From: Chenopodium formosanum
Taxonomy: Eukaryota; Streptophyta; Magnoliopsida; Caryophyllales; Amaranthaceae
Assembly: GCA_024500155.1 (NCBI GenBank)
Contig: CM044869.1
Location: 26,596,501 to 26,660,500, forward strand
Reading direction: 5' to 3'
DNA: 64,000 nt
The translations under genes and the position numbers were made by a program. Under the pieces are notes generated by a model. It was not told where the DNA came from. It made no database searches and saw nothing but the letters and a program-made list of their open reading frames with translations. Positions 35,392 to 46,722 of the stretch are shown in pieces. Each line of letters starts with the position of its first letter. Within the stretch, counting starts at the first letter, position 1.

Positions 35392-36668
35392 AGCATTGAA
35401 GAAAATCCCATTGGAGTACTTGACCGAACTTCTACTTGGATGGACAGCATCCGAGCATATGCGCTAGACGGGCTGCCGGATTCAACTCTAGAAGCAGCCG
35501 CACTGAAAAAACGTGCGGCCAATTTTGAAATTCGTAAAGGAGAGATTTTTAAGAAAGGCTATCTACAACCGCTCTTAAAATACATCACCCTCGAAAAAGG
35601 GCAGGAAATTTTGGAAGACCTACTTGCTGGCTTTTATGCCTCACATATAAGCGGTAGGTCTCTGGCAGAAAGAGCCAGGCGATAGGGCTATTTCTGCCCT
35701 ACCCTGGAGAAAGATGCCATGACTTTGGTGAAAAAGTGCGATAAATGTCAAAAATTCAGCAAGCTTATACACCGTCTGGCCACCGATCTGATGGCCATTC
35801 ATAGCCCAATTCCATTTACCAAGTAGGGCATGGACATCTTAGGGCCCTATACTTCTGCATCAGGCGGCCGACGGTATATCTTTGTTGCCGTAGATTATTT
35901 CACCAAATGGGTAGAGGTAGAGGCTGTCAAAAGCATCAAGACAAAGGACGTCATCTCCTTCATTTGGAAGAATATCATCACCCGGTTCGGGGTCCCTATG
36001 TCTATGGTTTTTGACAATGGTCCTCAGTTTGAGACGCCTCAACTCGAGACTTGGTTGGGAGATCAAGGGATCTCAAGTTGTTTTGCATCAGTCGGCCGAC
36101 CCCAAGCAAACGGCCAGGTCGAAGCCTTCAACAAGTTAATCTCATACGGCATAAAAAAGAAGATTGAAAGAGCTGGCGGCCTATGGGTGGATGAGCTACC
36201 ACACGTCCTATGGGCCATCAGAATAACAGCGAAAGGAGCAACTGGAGAGACTTCATTTCTCATGGTGTACGGTGCAGAGGCCATCTTGCCCATCGAACAC
36301 TATGAGCCGACTCTTCGAATCATGTTGTATGATGAAGAGGCAAATTGGGAGGCCATGCGACTAGCATTGGACTCCCTCTCGGAGCGCAGGGGTAATGTCG
36401 CCATACGCTTTAGATCTATCGTCTGAGAATGACTCGGGCCTACAACAAGAGAGTACACAAGCGACCCCTAAAGGTTGGGGATTTTGTGCTACGGAAAATG
36501 AAGGCAATCGGTAGGGCGAATGAGCAGGGAAAGCTAACCCCAAATTGGGAAGGCCCCTACCGAATCTATGAAGAAGTAAGAGGCGGCACCTACCGTCTGG
36601 AGACACCAGACGACAGGCAGCTACCCAAAACTTGGAATGTAGATAACTTGAAAAAGTACTACTTCTGA
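35392..36668 (+). pseudogene. int: Element C integrase
   Basis: The N-terminal zinc region keeps SHISGRSL and CDKCQ but lacks the first His of HHCC, and has a stop near 35683. A stop at 35824 precedes the core. The 35830-36426 frame has MDILGPY (D), VFDNGPQF (D) and GQVEAFNK (E), with 35 residues between the last two: the D,D35E triad is intact. 36429-36668 holds the C-terminal domain (KVGDFVLRKM, NWEGPYRIYEEV) ending KKYYF. Integrase would insert the cDNA. D has a parallel copy. Confidence 0.85.
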
Positions 36669-37963
36669 AATCTTGTAAATTTTTCTCATTAATGAAAAAT
36701 ATGCCTTCTTTCCCAAAGTATGTCTTTCATTTTCATAGAGAGCCGCCTACACAATGTGCAGACAGACCATGCTCAAAATTTTATCATAGAGTGCCGCCTG
36801 CACAATGTGCAGACGGACATATCTCACAATTACATTGTTGAACACCTCCTGCACAATACGCAGGTGGCCTTATTCACTAAGCGTTTGGTTAAAGTACCTT
36901 ATAAAGGGACCGCCTGCCCAAAGAACAGTCGTCCCAAACCTGACTGAAAAACGTCACCTGCACAAGAGCAGTCGTCCCAAAACTTACTCACCCTTAAAAA
37001 AGCTAAGTGTTAAAAACTTAGCGGCTACCTAACCTTCTATTAAGAGGCTAAAGGCTGGATATATTTTATTTAAGAAGCCGTCTGCTCCAACATGAGTACG
37101 ACTGTCTGCTCCAACATGAGTCAGACAAACGGCGACGTCCATTTGGGCGAATTCGTCGAAGAGAGCATCTCCCATTTGGGTGGTACATCTATAAACCAAA
37201 AACAAACAGCCCTACCGTCTGCGTTAAGGCAATGCTCACAGTCTTTGATTTAATCTAACTTGAAATCTAAAAAGCGTTGAGTTTTCCGAATTGTTCTAAC
37301 ATAGACGGAAAGCAGCTGTTTCATTTTAGAGGCTATACTACGTAAATTTTACCGCCTGTTGTTGCTATGGGGCAATACAGGCAGAAAGATTATACTTATG
37401 ATTATAAGCTAAGTTCAAAAACTTAGTGGCTTAAATAAACGTCTAAACAACTAGCTGAGGCCTTTGGCCGGATACTCTCAAGGGTTTAACTGACTACTCA
37501 AAATGGTCGTCTGTCGCTTTGTTTGGGGCATTCACTATAGTGATTGATTGACTTAGAAACCAGTCATAATCTTTAAAGCATCAATAATCTAAGTCAATCA
37601 ACCCATTTTTGAAACCAATCGACATTCGGCCAGGGGCAAGGACATTCGGAAAAACAAGCAATCGCATAATATACAAGTTAAATACTTAGCTAAAAATCAA
37701 TGCATATAATATTGAAAAATTGAAAGCTTTAAAATTTTTTAAGCAAAACGCCAATATAAACAAAACGGTCAAAACGACCCGATGCTGCATTCACATAAAT
37801 AACAGCCGTCACAATGGACGACTGGAAAAGTTAGATGGCTGAGCCAGAAATTGTTGATTCACCCAACCCCTTGGTCGGTAAAAATACACAGTTACTCGGC
37901 ACGCAGGCCGAAAAATAAAATATTTGGCCATTCGGCCGCAGAAATACCATAAAGCTTAAAACA
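36669..37963 (+). mobile_element. Element C region between convergent pol and antisense gene
   Basis: This noncoding stretch is rich in inverted repeats. Three CCGCCTGCAC-AAT-GTGCAG hairpin units, spaced about 50 bp, lie at 36742-36869. 'gtctgctccaacatgagt' is duplicated near 37078 and 37105. A stem at 37544-37556 pairs with 37589-37601. The same kinds of structures lie in D at 58993-59014 and 59899-59958. The end, around 37895-37940, shares 'actcggcacgcaggccg' with D and is the 3' flank of the antisense gene. Confidence 0.65.
37544..37601. terminator. Conserved hairpin between convergent genes (C copy)
   Basis: TTGATTGACTTAG pairs with CTAAGTCAATCAA across a 32-base loop. D has an 18-bp perfect version at 59899-59958 in the same place, between the integrase end and the antisense stop. 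It may take part in 3' end formation; the type label is tentative. Confidence 0.45.
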
Positions 37964-38641
37964 TCAGGGGAGGTTCTCAGCATTGGCAACCGCATCCTTT
38001 TCCTCCGGCGCCTGCTCATCATTCTTCTCATCCACCTCCTGATCCTCATTGTCCCCCGAGGACGACTCGTTCGAGGAGTCGTACTCCTCAAGGTCCCCGG
38101 CCGCCGCCTCCTCCGCTTGCTTCATGAGCCGGTCGTTAAACTCATCATTGGCTACGTCAAACTTGGTTTTCCAAATTTGATAGTCAGAGCCCGGCTGCAA
38201 TGATTCCCAATCCATCCGCATGATGGATTCATAGTCCTCCATCATTTGTTTGACTAGGTCCTTTTTGTCCTCCTCAGCGAGAGACTTGTATTTAGACCTG
38301 AGTTGGGTCTCTTGGTTTTGCAGCCAGCCCTTAAGTTTTTCAACCTGCCCTTCCAGGCGGTCAGCTTTCTGGCTCGCATCCTTGAGGGGCTCCAGTTTGT
38401 CCTTGAGGCCCTGAATCTCCTTCTGAAGCTCGGAGATTCGTCCCCTCGCTGCGTCCAAGTCCTGCTTGACCTACAGATTGGCCGACACCTGGGAATACAT
38501 CATATAAAGTGTCAGAATCTCATTTTGTGCAATCTCAAATTGAGCTGTGTCTAAGGAGGACACGGCCCGAGCTTTATCAGCCTTTACCTCTTTGGACTTG
38601 TCGTTGAGTGGCTTCCTAAGCCCATTGACGCGCAGAATAGC

Positions 38642-38723
38642 CTGTATTAGGCCAAAATTGAGAGAAAACCAATATCAAGCCGCCATAAGAATTGCTCAAG
38701 ATGAAAAAAATCACAAGTCTTAC
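38642..38723 (-). other. Intron in C antisense gene
   Basis: On the minus strand the junctions read TTGTGAA|GTAAGAC and CCTAATACAG|GCTATTC. D has an intron at the homologous place (60932-61016). Confidence 0.65.
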
Positions 38724-39218
38724 TTCACAAAGAAGCGCCAGAATGGCGTTTAGGTCAAGGGTGCCGACTTCCTTCACAGACTCTTTGTCATCACGATCAA
38801 TCGTCCTGAGCATCCGTTTGGCCATCTGAAAAACAGTCGACCTCTCCGGAACCTCTGCCAAATCAAACAATACAAGTTAAACAAATTTTCGGAAAAAAAC
38901 CAGTTCCCTTTTTGGCAACTGTTATTCAATCAATTGGGAGTTGGGCCGAATGATGATTCCTTCCTCCTTCCCCATGGCGGCCTTACTTCTGCCTGCTGTT
39001 GAGCTGATAGCAGTGTTGAGTGGCTTGCCACTCTTCGATACCCCCTTGGGGGCATCCGACTTTTGGGATGGTTTGACGGGGGTAGAGCTGCCAGGAACCT
39101 TCCTAGGCTTGTGGGAAATGTGCTTCCGGGCCATGTCGGAAGTGCCAACATCGCCACCCGACTACTTTTGCAGCTTCGGGTCTGGCTGTGTAGAGGGAGA
39201 GGGCTTGGACGAGCCACC

Positions 39219-39292
39219 CTACAATTAATTCATATGTTAGTATACTTATGATTTCAAGGAATCTCAATTCAAGTAGTAGAAAAATATTTCAC
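39219..39292 (-). other. Intron in C antisense gene with TACTAAC branch site
   Basis: The minus-strand donor is TAAG|GTGAAAT and the acceptor TTAATTGTAG|GGTGG, 74 bp and AT-rich. A perfect TACTAAC branch-point sequence (plus-strand gttagta, 39236-39242) lies just before the acceptor. Confidence 0.7.
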
Positions 39293-40997
39293 CTTAGGAG
39301 TTCCGCCTGAAGGTTGCTCCTCATTCGACCGTTTGCCTAAAATGGACGAACGGTAGAAGGGTGCAGAATGTGCAGCCGGCTTTTTGTTGGATGAGAGCTT
39401 TGACATTGCTTTGCATGCACACAAAATAATAAAGTGTTAGAAACTCAGACAAAAATTAAGAACATTCAGAGCAGCTAAGAAAAGTAAATCCGAACGACCT
39501 ACTACCTCTCGGCCTCTCAAGACTAAGATCGCAAGTGGCCAGATACGTCCCGTCCAATAGCCACTCATAACGGGGAATGTAGCTCTATGGGCTCACCTCC
39601 TTCACCCCTGTCTCCTCATTGATTCGAACGGCCACAGAGAAAAGGCCTCGATCTAATATTTGCTCCTACCCCTGCCTAGGGACAGGCGGCAAGGCTCTCT
39701 TTCCAGCAAGGAGAGGAGGATCCTGGTTCCAGCGGTTTTACCGCTTGTTTAGCAGGCGGTCAGGGGAGGAGACGATGTAGAATTTTGTTCTCCACTCTTT
39801 CCATTTATTCTCTTTCCCCAGAGTCATCATAAATCCCTTATGGCTATTAAGGGTAAACCAGCCGGCCCCACTTGATTGGGGAGTCTTGCTCAGATAGTGC
39901 ATATGAGCGAATGCTTCAACGTTGGGGTCCACTTCCAGTATCTCACAGGCAGCAACATAGCCCAAAATATTTACCCAAGAATTAGGGGCTAGTTGCTAGA
40001 TGCCCAGTTGGTATCCATCAAGAATTCTCTCCACTGCTAGATGGAGAGGGAAACGAAGCACTAATCGCTGTAGCTGGCCTTCTCTGGCCAGACGACTGTT
40101 TCCTCAGCATCCGGCAGGACAGAAGATATTCATGTCCCATGATATGATTGGAGATGAACTTTCCAAAGTCCAACGTCATCTTCTCCGCCTGCTCTTGGCA
40201 ACATGCAAAAAATAGGGAGCACGTTCTAGCCGGCGCGAAGCAGACGGCTTCGCCCATCCTTCGCCGACTCTTGGGCATCGTTTAATTTAGACCACGCCTC
40301 CTTCGAGTTAATGGAGGTGCTGTCAGAGGATGATGGCCCTGAGTCATCATCAGAATCTTCTTCGGAGCTGGGGGCCCGCTGACTAGTGCCAGCAGTGTCC
40401 TCCCCCATCTTTACATCCGGCACCGATCCACTCGGCCCGGAGATTTGTTGCTTGTCATCTGACTCCTCCAGAATTGAGGAGCTCGGGGTGCTAACATTGC
40501 TCGGCGGGTCTTGGCAAACCTCAGAAACAGGCGCCCTAATGGGGCCTTCTAAGTAAACGGTAGAACTCTCCGAATGGTACCAAAAACCATCCGTTCTATA
40601 CGTTCGACTGGTTTGCTTGGTTCTAGCCATGGTGTCCTGCAGGAGTACAGAAACTGTCGGATTTGGAGAAGTTCTTAAAGGGGAGTCCTCGAACGAGCAT
40701 TCGGCACTCCTAGTTCTAGATTTAGCCGTCCCCGGTGACCGGCTGATCGCTAACCTAGGTCGTGCCGGGTGCGTTTGGGAAACCATTTTTGAAAAAGAAA
40801 AATGCAAAAAGAAAAGAGAAGATCAGACGATTACCTTAGATGAAGGTACGAGAGTCGCCTGGTCTGGATGTCTGTTTACAAGCGGACGAACGGTCGGGTG
40901 TCGGATGCTGTTAGGAAAAAGTCAAGTTCTTTGAAATCAAAGATTCACGATTCTCTCAAGATTCACGCAAGTATGAATCCAAGGGGGAGGTCAACCC

Positions 40998-41117
40998 CTA
41001 TTTATAGAAAGGGTGAAAAGTCTAGGGTAAAACCCTTGATTCCCCAAATAGTTAAAAGTAAAATTCCACCCAATGATGGGCCGACACCTGTCACAGGCAT
41101 CACGTGGCAAGCCACGT
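40998..41117 (-). promoter_or_regulatory. Antisense promoter of element C
   Basis: A minus-strand TATAAATAGGGG (TATA core 41006-40998) lies about 212 bp upstream of the antisense ATG. Just behind it is the palindrome CACGTGGC-AA-GCCACGT (41101-41117), a G-box-like element. The same arrangement stands in D (63293-63410). Confidence 0.6.
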
Positions 41118-41124
41118 TACCCTT

Positions 41125-41136
41125 GTGAGGGGCAAA
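41125..41136 (+). other. Polypurine tract of element C
   Basis: GTGAGGGGCAAA lies directly before the 3' LTR start TGATTTGGG. D has GTGAGGGGAAAA at 63419-63430. Confidence 0.7.
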
Positions 41137-41600
41137 TGATTTGGGTATTTATGCCCCGCCAAGTGGCCCAATGAGCGTGTGACACGTGTCTCTCTAAGAG
41201 GCGTCCAAATGGACTCCCCAGATCCTAACACGTGTCATACAGATGTGAACCTTGGAACTGGCGACCTTCAAGGCCCAAATCCCAACGTAGCCGCAAAACG
41301 ACGTTTCCCTAATTCCTAGGTCATCAAACCCTAGGAAAGGGCACACTTTTCTAGGATCCTATAAATAGGGAGATTCCCCTAATAATTAAAGAGAGGTCTT
41401 AATCATTAGGACATTTATTCCTCTCGAAAACAGAGAACACTTGATCTCGGAATCCGAGAAGATACTTACTTTTCGCACGTTTTACTCCGAATCCGTACTA
41501 ACTTAATCCGTACTAACTTAATCTTGCAGGTACAGGCGCCCTTGTCGGATCCATTCTTCGAGCCGTAACTGTCCCAAGGGACATAAAAGCACCCGAAACA
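41137..41600 (+). repeat. Element C 3' LTR
   Basis: The LTR runs from TGATTTGGGTATTTATGCCC to ACCCGAAACA, 464 bp. It has TATAAATAGGG at 41360. Relative to the 5' LTR it lacks the 'ggaggcggacctccgaccat' segment and has a short duplication of 'ccgtactaacttaat'. It is followed by the target duplication ccacc. Confidence 0.9.
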
Positions 41601-41605
41601 CCACC

Positions 41606-42783
41606 CACTCAAACAACGTTAGTACCTTTAATCTGAATGAAGTCCTTGCTATGAATAATCAAGGACAAAAGAAGCCATTTACGAAGAACTTTACTCTTAT
41701 TGGCATGAGTTATGACACCGCATTTGATCGCCTTCATGCAAAAGGTCTTATAACTCCCATTGGACCATTTGGAGATCCACTGGTCGAAAGGAGGACGGCT
41801 AGTTGGAACCCTAATGGACATTGTAAATACCATCAAGGTAGGGTCCATCTTACTGAGAATTGCTGGAAGCTAAAGGAAGCTATTCAAGATCTGATTGATA
41901 GCAACAACACCCATTGCCCCCTGCAAGTAAGAAGCCAAGCATCAATAGCGCCCCACTTTCAGATTATCTGGCTATTTTTGATGAGGAAAATGATATTAAC
42001 CCATCATTCGTCGTTAAACTAGACAAAGATACCCATGCTATTAAGGAAGAGGAGGAAACCTTTTTCGATGCCATGAGTCATCTTCCTACAGGTCAACAAC
42101 TTGCCACAAAAGAGGAAGTATGGGTCCTAACACAACTGGTAAAGGAAGCGATAGTCATATGTTGCGAGGCCCTTGATCACGTAAAGATGACTCAAAATAA
42201 GCGTGACATTAAAGAGGTGACACCTACAGAGACTACTAAGAGAAGGCCATTTTCTCTCCAAGTAGTCGAAGTACCCAAAATGAGTGACAAGCTTTACACC
42301 CCAATTGGAACTTGTTATGCAAATATGTTTAAAATGCTCTTCGAAAGTGGGAAGATCAAACCTCTTGAGCCAAGACCATTTGAATCTTTGAAAAGGACAG
42401 ATAGGTTCTATTGTCCATACTATCAAGCAGGACGACATACCATAAAACACTGTTTCAAATTCAAAGATCTAATCCAGGGGTTGATTGACAGTAAAAAGTT
42501 GGTCTAAATCCCACCAGAAAGGGATGTTAGCATTAACAGAGTTTGGGAAAGTGATGATGATGATGTCTACCTCAAAGATGTTGAAGAAACCCCACTTTCC
42601 ACAATATACCCAGTAGACGACATTTGGGATGAAGAAGATTCCCCCATAGATGTTCTCACAAGATCAGGGAGAGTGCGACCTGCCATCACTGCACAACCCA
42701 TTCCTACTACCCAACAAGTTCCCATACCAATCATAGAAGACAACGACGTTGTCAAACAACTTAAAAAGACTAAGTCAAAATGA
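41606..42783 (+). pseudogene. gag: Element A gag, C-terminal part with two zinc knuckles
   Basis: Gag resumes with FNLNEVLAMNNQGQKK. The first knuckle is CKYHQGRVHLTENC (C-X2-H-X4-H-X4-C), near 41822. A shift at the C-rich stretch near 41918 moves reading to a frame with PLSDYLAIFDEEND and a second knuckle relic, CPYYQAGRHTIKHC, near 42412. A stop at 42505 is followed in the same frame by an acidic stretch (VWESDDDDVYLKDVEE) to 42783. Two knuckles and this spacing resemble Ogre gags. Breaks make it non-functional. Confidence 0.78.
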
Positions 42784-43550
42784 ACGTATGGAAACTACTA
42801 GCCACATCTCGTGAACATAGAATTGCAGTAATGGATGCTTTGGCTAAAGTAGGGATAGGTTCAGAAACCACTCCTGAGGGATTAGCTAATTTTCTCACGA
42901 GTGATCTTCCAAGTCCCGTTAATCTAATCACCTTTTCCGACAAGGACTTACCTCCAGAAGGTGACAAACACAATAAGGCCTTAAACCTCACAGTAATTTG
43001 CAAGAGAATGAATGTCCAAATGACTCTTATAAACAATGTTTTTCCACTACGAACTGCGAGGATGTTAGGAATAAGAGAAATACCTTCCTTAGTCTATGGA
43101 ATGGATGTCGTACAACCTGTAGAGCTAGAAATACCTTCCCTACGCATTGCGTTGGAAAGTAAACTCGATGAAGGCGAATGGACTAGAGCGAGATATGAGG
43201 AGCTAATTCTACTTGATGAAAAACGACTAGAAGCTCTACATCATACTCAATGCTACTAAACTCGTATGGCTAGACACTTTAACAAGAAGGTCAAGACAAG
43301 AAACATCAAGGTAGGAGACTTGGTGTTAAAAGCATTAAGGAAAAATATTCTAGACCCAAGAGGCAAATTTAAGCCTAATTGGTCCGGACCATGCATCATC
43401 AAAACTATCCTATCAGGAGGTGCCGCAAAACTAACTTATATGGATGGCAATGAATTCTCAAATATGACAAATCTTGACCAACTTAAGAAGTACTACCCAT
43501 ATTATTTGAGTAGGATACTCAAGAGAGCTAGGTTTTGCCTAATTCCTTAG
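42780..43550 (+). pseudogene. pol: Element A pol remnant: protease N-terminus joined to integrase C-terminus
   Basis: Codons up to about 43036 match the Ogre protease entry region (VWKLLATSREHR, FSDKDLPPEGDKHNKALNLT, then VQMTLINN where the LIDNGS active site would begin). The frame then passes straight to the integrase end: PSLVYGMDVVQPVELEIPSL, WTRARYEELILLDEKRLEAL, a stop at 43257, then MARHFNKKVK, VGDLVLKAL, FKPNWSGPCII, SGGAAKLTYMDG and LKKYYP. The whole RT, RNase H and integrase core is deleted in frame. Conserved in A: both ends of pol; missing: every catalytic motif. Confidence 0.82.
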
Positions 43551-44153
43551 GAAAGGATACGTAGGCAACCCTTTACAGGGTGCGACCACTTTAATCTTCA
43601 CAAAAATCAATTGGTCAACAACAGAGCAGCTGGTGCCCAAGTATTAAGTTTATCGCGACACGACGCAGCCGTCGCACGGCGACAGGAAGCAGCGCATCGC
43701 GACAATCCCATCGTACGACGACAAGCCCAAATTCGCAGCGCCAGAAGTTTTGCGTTAATCTGGGCAAATTTTGGTGTTTTTCGGAAATTTTCAACTTCCG
43801 TACTCGAATAATTCTCAAAAAGAAAAATTTTCAAGGCGTTTTCATTGCTTTAATAAATTTTTAATGTAAAAGCTAAAAATTGCATTAATAAAATAAAGTA
43901 AAAATTACATTATTGACGGAATTTTAAATAAAGCTTAAAAATAAAAATTGACTTAAAATTAAATTTGTCTAATAAATTGAAAGTAAAGCAATGCTCTAAT
44001 CTATCTTCTCTTTTCTAGATCTTTTCCAATTCTTGTCCACTTCTTCTTCATCATCCATCACTTTTGCTAGTAGGCATCCTTTGGAAGATTTACATTCGAT
44101 TTTGGTGTCTATAGTTTCTCCAATACCCATTACATCGTGCTTCTTTCAGCCAA
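43551..44153 (+). mobile_element. Element A post-pol spacer
   Basis: This begins with 'ggaaaggatacgtaggcaac', the block also left in B near 18265. A GCGACAG-type cluster lies at 43655-43745. An AT-rich stretch follows up to the stop of the first antisense gene. No gene is seen. Confidence 0.6.
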
Positions 44154-45427
44154 TCATTTCTTTTTTGTAGAGTCAGCTTTTCTTTTCTCTTTACCCTTAG
44201 TAGAACTTTTCTTCTTAGGCATAACAGGAGTCTTGAATTCAACTCTTTCACCCAAACTCTCCTTAGGAGGATTTTTCCTATCCCCTAGGCGGTCTTTCAC
44301 ATTGGTCTTACTCAGCTTCCGAGATTTGTTCTTGTCCTTTTGAGATCTACCAAGTAACCATTACTTCACATCCCTAGACAGAGAAGGTGGGATGTTTTGG
44401 GTAACAACTTCATATAAAGGCTTAGCACACCAATAATCATCAAATCTCTCTATATCCCGTGAAACGGGAAATTTATTGGGACGGCGAAGATCACCAGATG
44501 GAACAGTTTGAGCAAGACCATATTGTCTTCTTACCCTGGAAGGGTAATAAAAAGTCAATTTTGACAAGCTAGGAAGACGACAAAAAGGTTGACTGTTAAC
44601 ACCAACCATCTTCTCAATTTTCCACCAAGGGACGACCCACATGATGAGAAAGTCGCAAGTTTCAAAGATCCTACTCTACTCTCGGCGACCCATCTTTATT
44701 GAAAAGCATTTCTTCCGTCTTACAAAGCAATTTGGTGTATATTTGTCAACATTGTCTGGAGGGCTAATTAATTCAAGTCTTTCCATTAGCCACATCTGCA
44801 AAAATTTAATGTAAATAATTATTATTACTATACAAAGTTAAATATTTTTGATTTCTATAATTAAAAATATTGATTTTCTACCTGTAATAATATTGGAGAA
44901 CCTCGTAGAGGTGCTTTTGGATTCTTTTTTAATTCATCTAAACCAAGCATGGTTTCTCCAACGATTAAAGGCATTAGATTTCTACCTGATTCAATTTGCT
45001 CCATGACAGATGCTAAAATAGCTTGGCCCTCATGAATATTACCACTAGTGAGAAGATATTGGTTCAACATGCAAAAAAGGAAGGCTCTCCTCCTATAAAC
45101 ATGAAAAGACTTAGAGCGTGGTTTGTTGAAATAGAAACGTGCAAATTCCTTCAAATTAACCACATTCCCATGCACTATATCTTTCAAGTCCTTATCCTTC
45201 AGGTTGAGGAAACGCTCAAAATCTTTGTAATAATACTCGCTCACTTTAGGACTTACCGCAAGATTTAGGGAAGGGAAGCCTAGAATGGCACCAAATTCTT
45301 CCGGTAAAGGACAAATTTCATCATAACCAAGTCTAAAGCAATGAGTATCTGAATCCCAATACTCCAAGGCGGTATGAATAAAGTCTATGTCAAGATCTAC
45401 CCCCTTTATACCATATATACCCCCCAA
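44154..45427 (-). pseudogene. Element A antisense gene 1 (DUF7745/plant-mobile-like)
   Basis: Minus-strand ATG at 45427 opens 188 codons: GGIYGIKGVDLDIDFIHTAL, FRLGYDEICPLPEEFGAILG, RAFLFCMLNQYL, VMEQIESGRNLMPLIVGETM. This layout (helical head, then 'PLPEEFGAILGFP' and 'P.I.AET..GL') is like plant DUF7745 proteins found beside retrotransposons; I rate that family call moderate. A GT-AG intron at 44796-44881 joins it to a second exon (MWLMERLELIS; MWVVPWWKIEKMVGV; PSRVRRQYGLAQT) and a Lys-rich, NLS-like tail (KGKEKRKADSTKKK) ending at 44154. Stops near 44680 and 44361 and the clean first exon suggest recent decay. The role is unknown. Confidence 0.65.
44796..44881 (-). other. Intron in A antisense gene 1
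   Basis: On the minus strand the junctions read ATTACAG|GTAGAAAATC and TTTTTGCAG|ATGTGG, 86 bp and AT-rich. Confidence 0.65.
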
Positions 45428-46110
45428 GTGAAAAAATTCAAGCTCTTTTCTCTTCTAAGCAGTCAGAGATCGGCACCACTTATGAGTGAAATCGCTAAAA
45501 CTCTTAGACATGATTATGAAATAATAGCTAGAACTATTTTTAATCTGTTCGACTATACAAAATCGATAGATTTGGGGGCTATTAATGCACAAAATTGGTG
45601 TAAATCGAGTCTTGTTAGGATTCGAAAAATAGGTCCAGTGCCATGCGACAGAAATCACGCACTACGTGATGCTTGTCGCATCGCGACAGCTAGGTGAATG
45701 TCACCCCAGCCTCGCGCGCTACGCTAACCGATCTTTTTTTGACTTTGACTCAGTTTTGTACTACGATTTTACGCTTTCAACCCTTTTTCAAAGCCTCATC
45801 CACTCAAATCCGACCTTATTTCATATCTTGAGTTTAATTACATTAAAGCTTATTTTAGTCAAACTCGATTTTTATTTTTCATTTTTTCTTTTTGGGGGAG
45901 AAAGTCGAATACCCTCCATTGACAATAAAAATGACGGAAAGTTTTTTGCACAAAAATTTGTCACTTTTTTTCACATGCACACAAAAAATGAAAAATAAAA
46001 AATTGAATAGACAAAATAATCATACATATATATACAAAATGTCTAACACAAATGATGAGTCAAATGAGCAAAGTCCTACAAAGTCAAAATAAATACAAGT
46101 ACAGGTACAT
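45428..46110 (-). other. Spacer between A antisense genes
   Basis: No convincing gene. A near-palindrome at 45645-45679 (GCGACA..ATCACG / CGTGAT..TGTCGC) lies about 220 bp upstream of antisense gene 1. 'gggagaaagtcgaataccct' near 45896 recurs in B near 18832. Confidence 0.5.
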
Positions 46111-46536
46111 CTATGACGGTATAGAACGCAGATGAAGAGGGACTCCGAATGTATAAAAAAACTGTACAGTCCGTGGAGTATGATCCTCGCTTGCAGCTTG
46201 ATCAATAGTAGCCGGGATCGAGAGAGTAAGGCCAGCCCATCGAGGCTCACCCTGCTGCTGGGCTCCCGAACGCTGAGGCTGTTGTTGCTGCTGTGACGAC
46301 AAGCCAACCTCGTACGTCCCACCACCCGCTAAAGGAGATGACGTCGTGCCTCCCTGGCCTGTCGGCCTCCCTGACGCACCCTCAGACGAAGAGCCAGAAC
46401 CCTCTAGTCTGGCAGTACGGTCTGACTCTACTCGACCGCCCTGACTCCCAGCCGAGGTACGACGACGCCTTGAATCAAACCCCGATCTTTCCCTCTTGGC
46501 CTCGGGTCTCGTACGAGTCTGCATCGGAGGAATAGG

Positions 46537-46611
46537 CTGAAATAGAAAAAAACAAACTAAGTCAAGTACAAAAAGACAAATGTAAACATAAGAGAAGGTT
46601 AAGAGAAATAC
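46537..46611 (-). other. Intron in A antisense gene 2
   Basis: Minus-strand GCATCGAG|GTATTTCTC to CTATTTCAG|CCTATTCC, 75 bp, T-rich before the acceptor. The flanking exons read RRGDDGIE and PIPPMQTRTRPE. Confidence 0.65.
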
Positions 46612-46722
46612 CTCGATGCCGTCATCACCGCGACGACACATAGCTTGGTGGCTCAACCTCACGAGCTGGTAACGGAAGGCTTCCATGCCTCTCGCCATCC
46701 TCGTCAGCACCTCACGAGAAAA

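Larger units (their letters stand above)
37964..40786 (-). pseudogene. Element C antisense gene (gypsy-type transposon domain, coiled coil)
   Basis: Read on the minus strand from ATG at 40786 (MVSQTHPARPRL). The order is: a Ser/Pro head containing MARTKQTSRTYR (from 40630), an acidic Ser-rich stretch (to about 40226), a broken region matching the 'putative gypsy type transposon' domain I know as PF04195 (LAPNSWVNILGYVAACEILE; SSGAGWFTLNSHKGFMMTLG, 39738-39965), a basic linker, then a coiled coil (RISELQKEIQGLKDKLEPL) and an acidic tail ending at 37964. Introns with GT-AG ends are visible at 39219-39292 and 38642-38723. Stops and shifts (for example near 40224 and 39990) disable this copy. It is homologous to the D antisense gene. 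The function is unknown. Confidence 0.75.
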
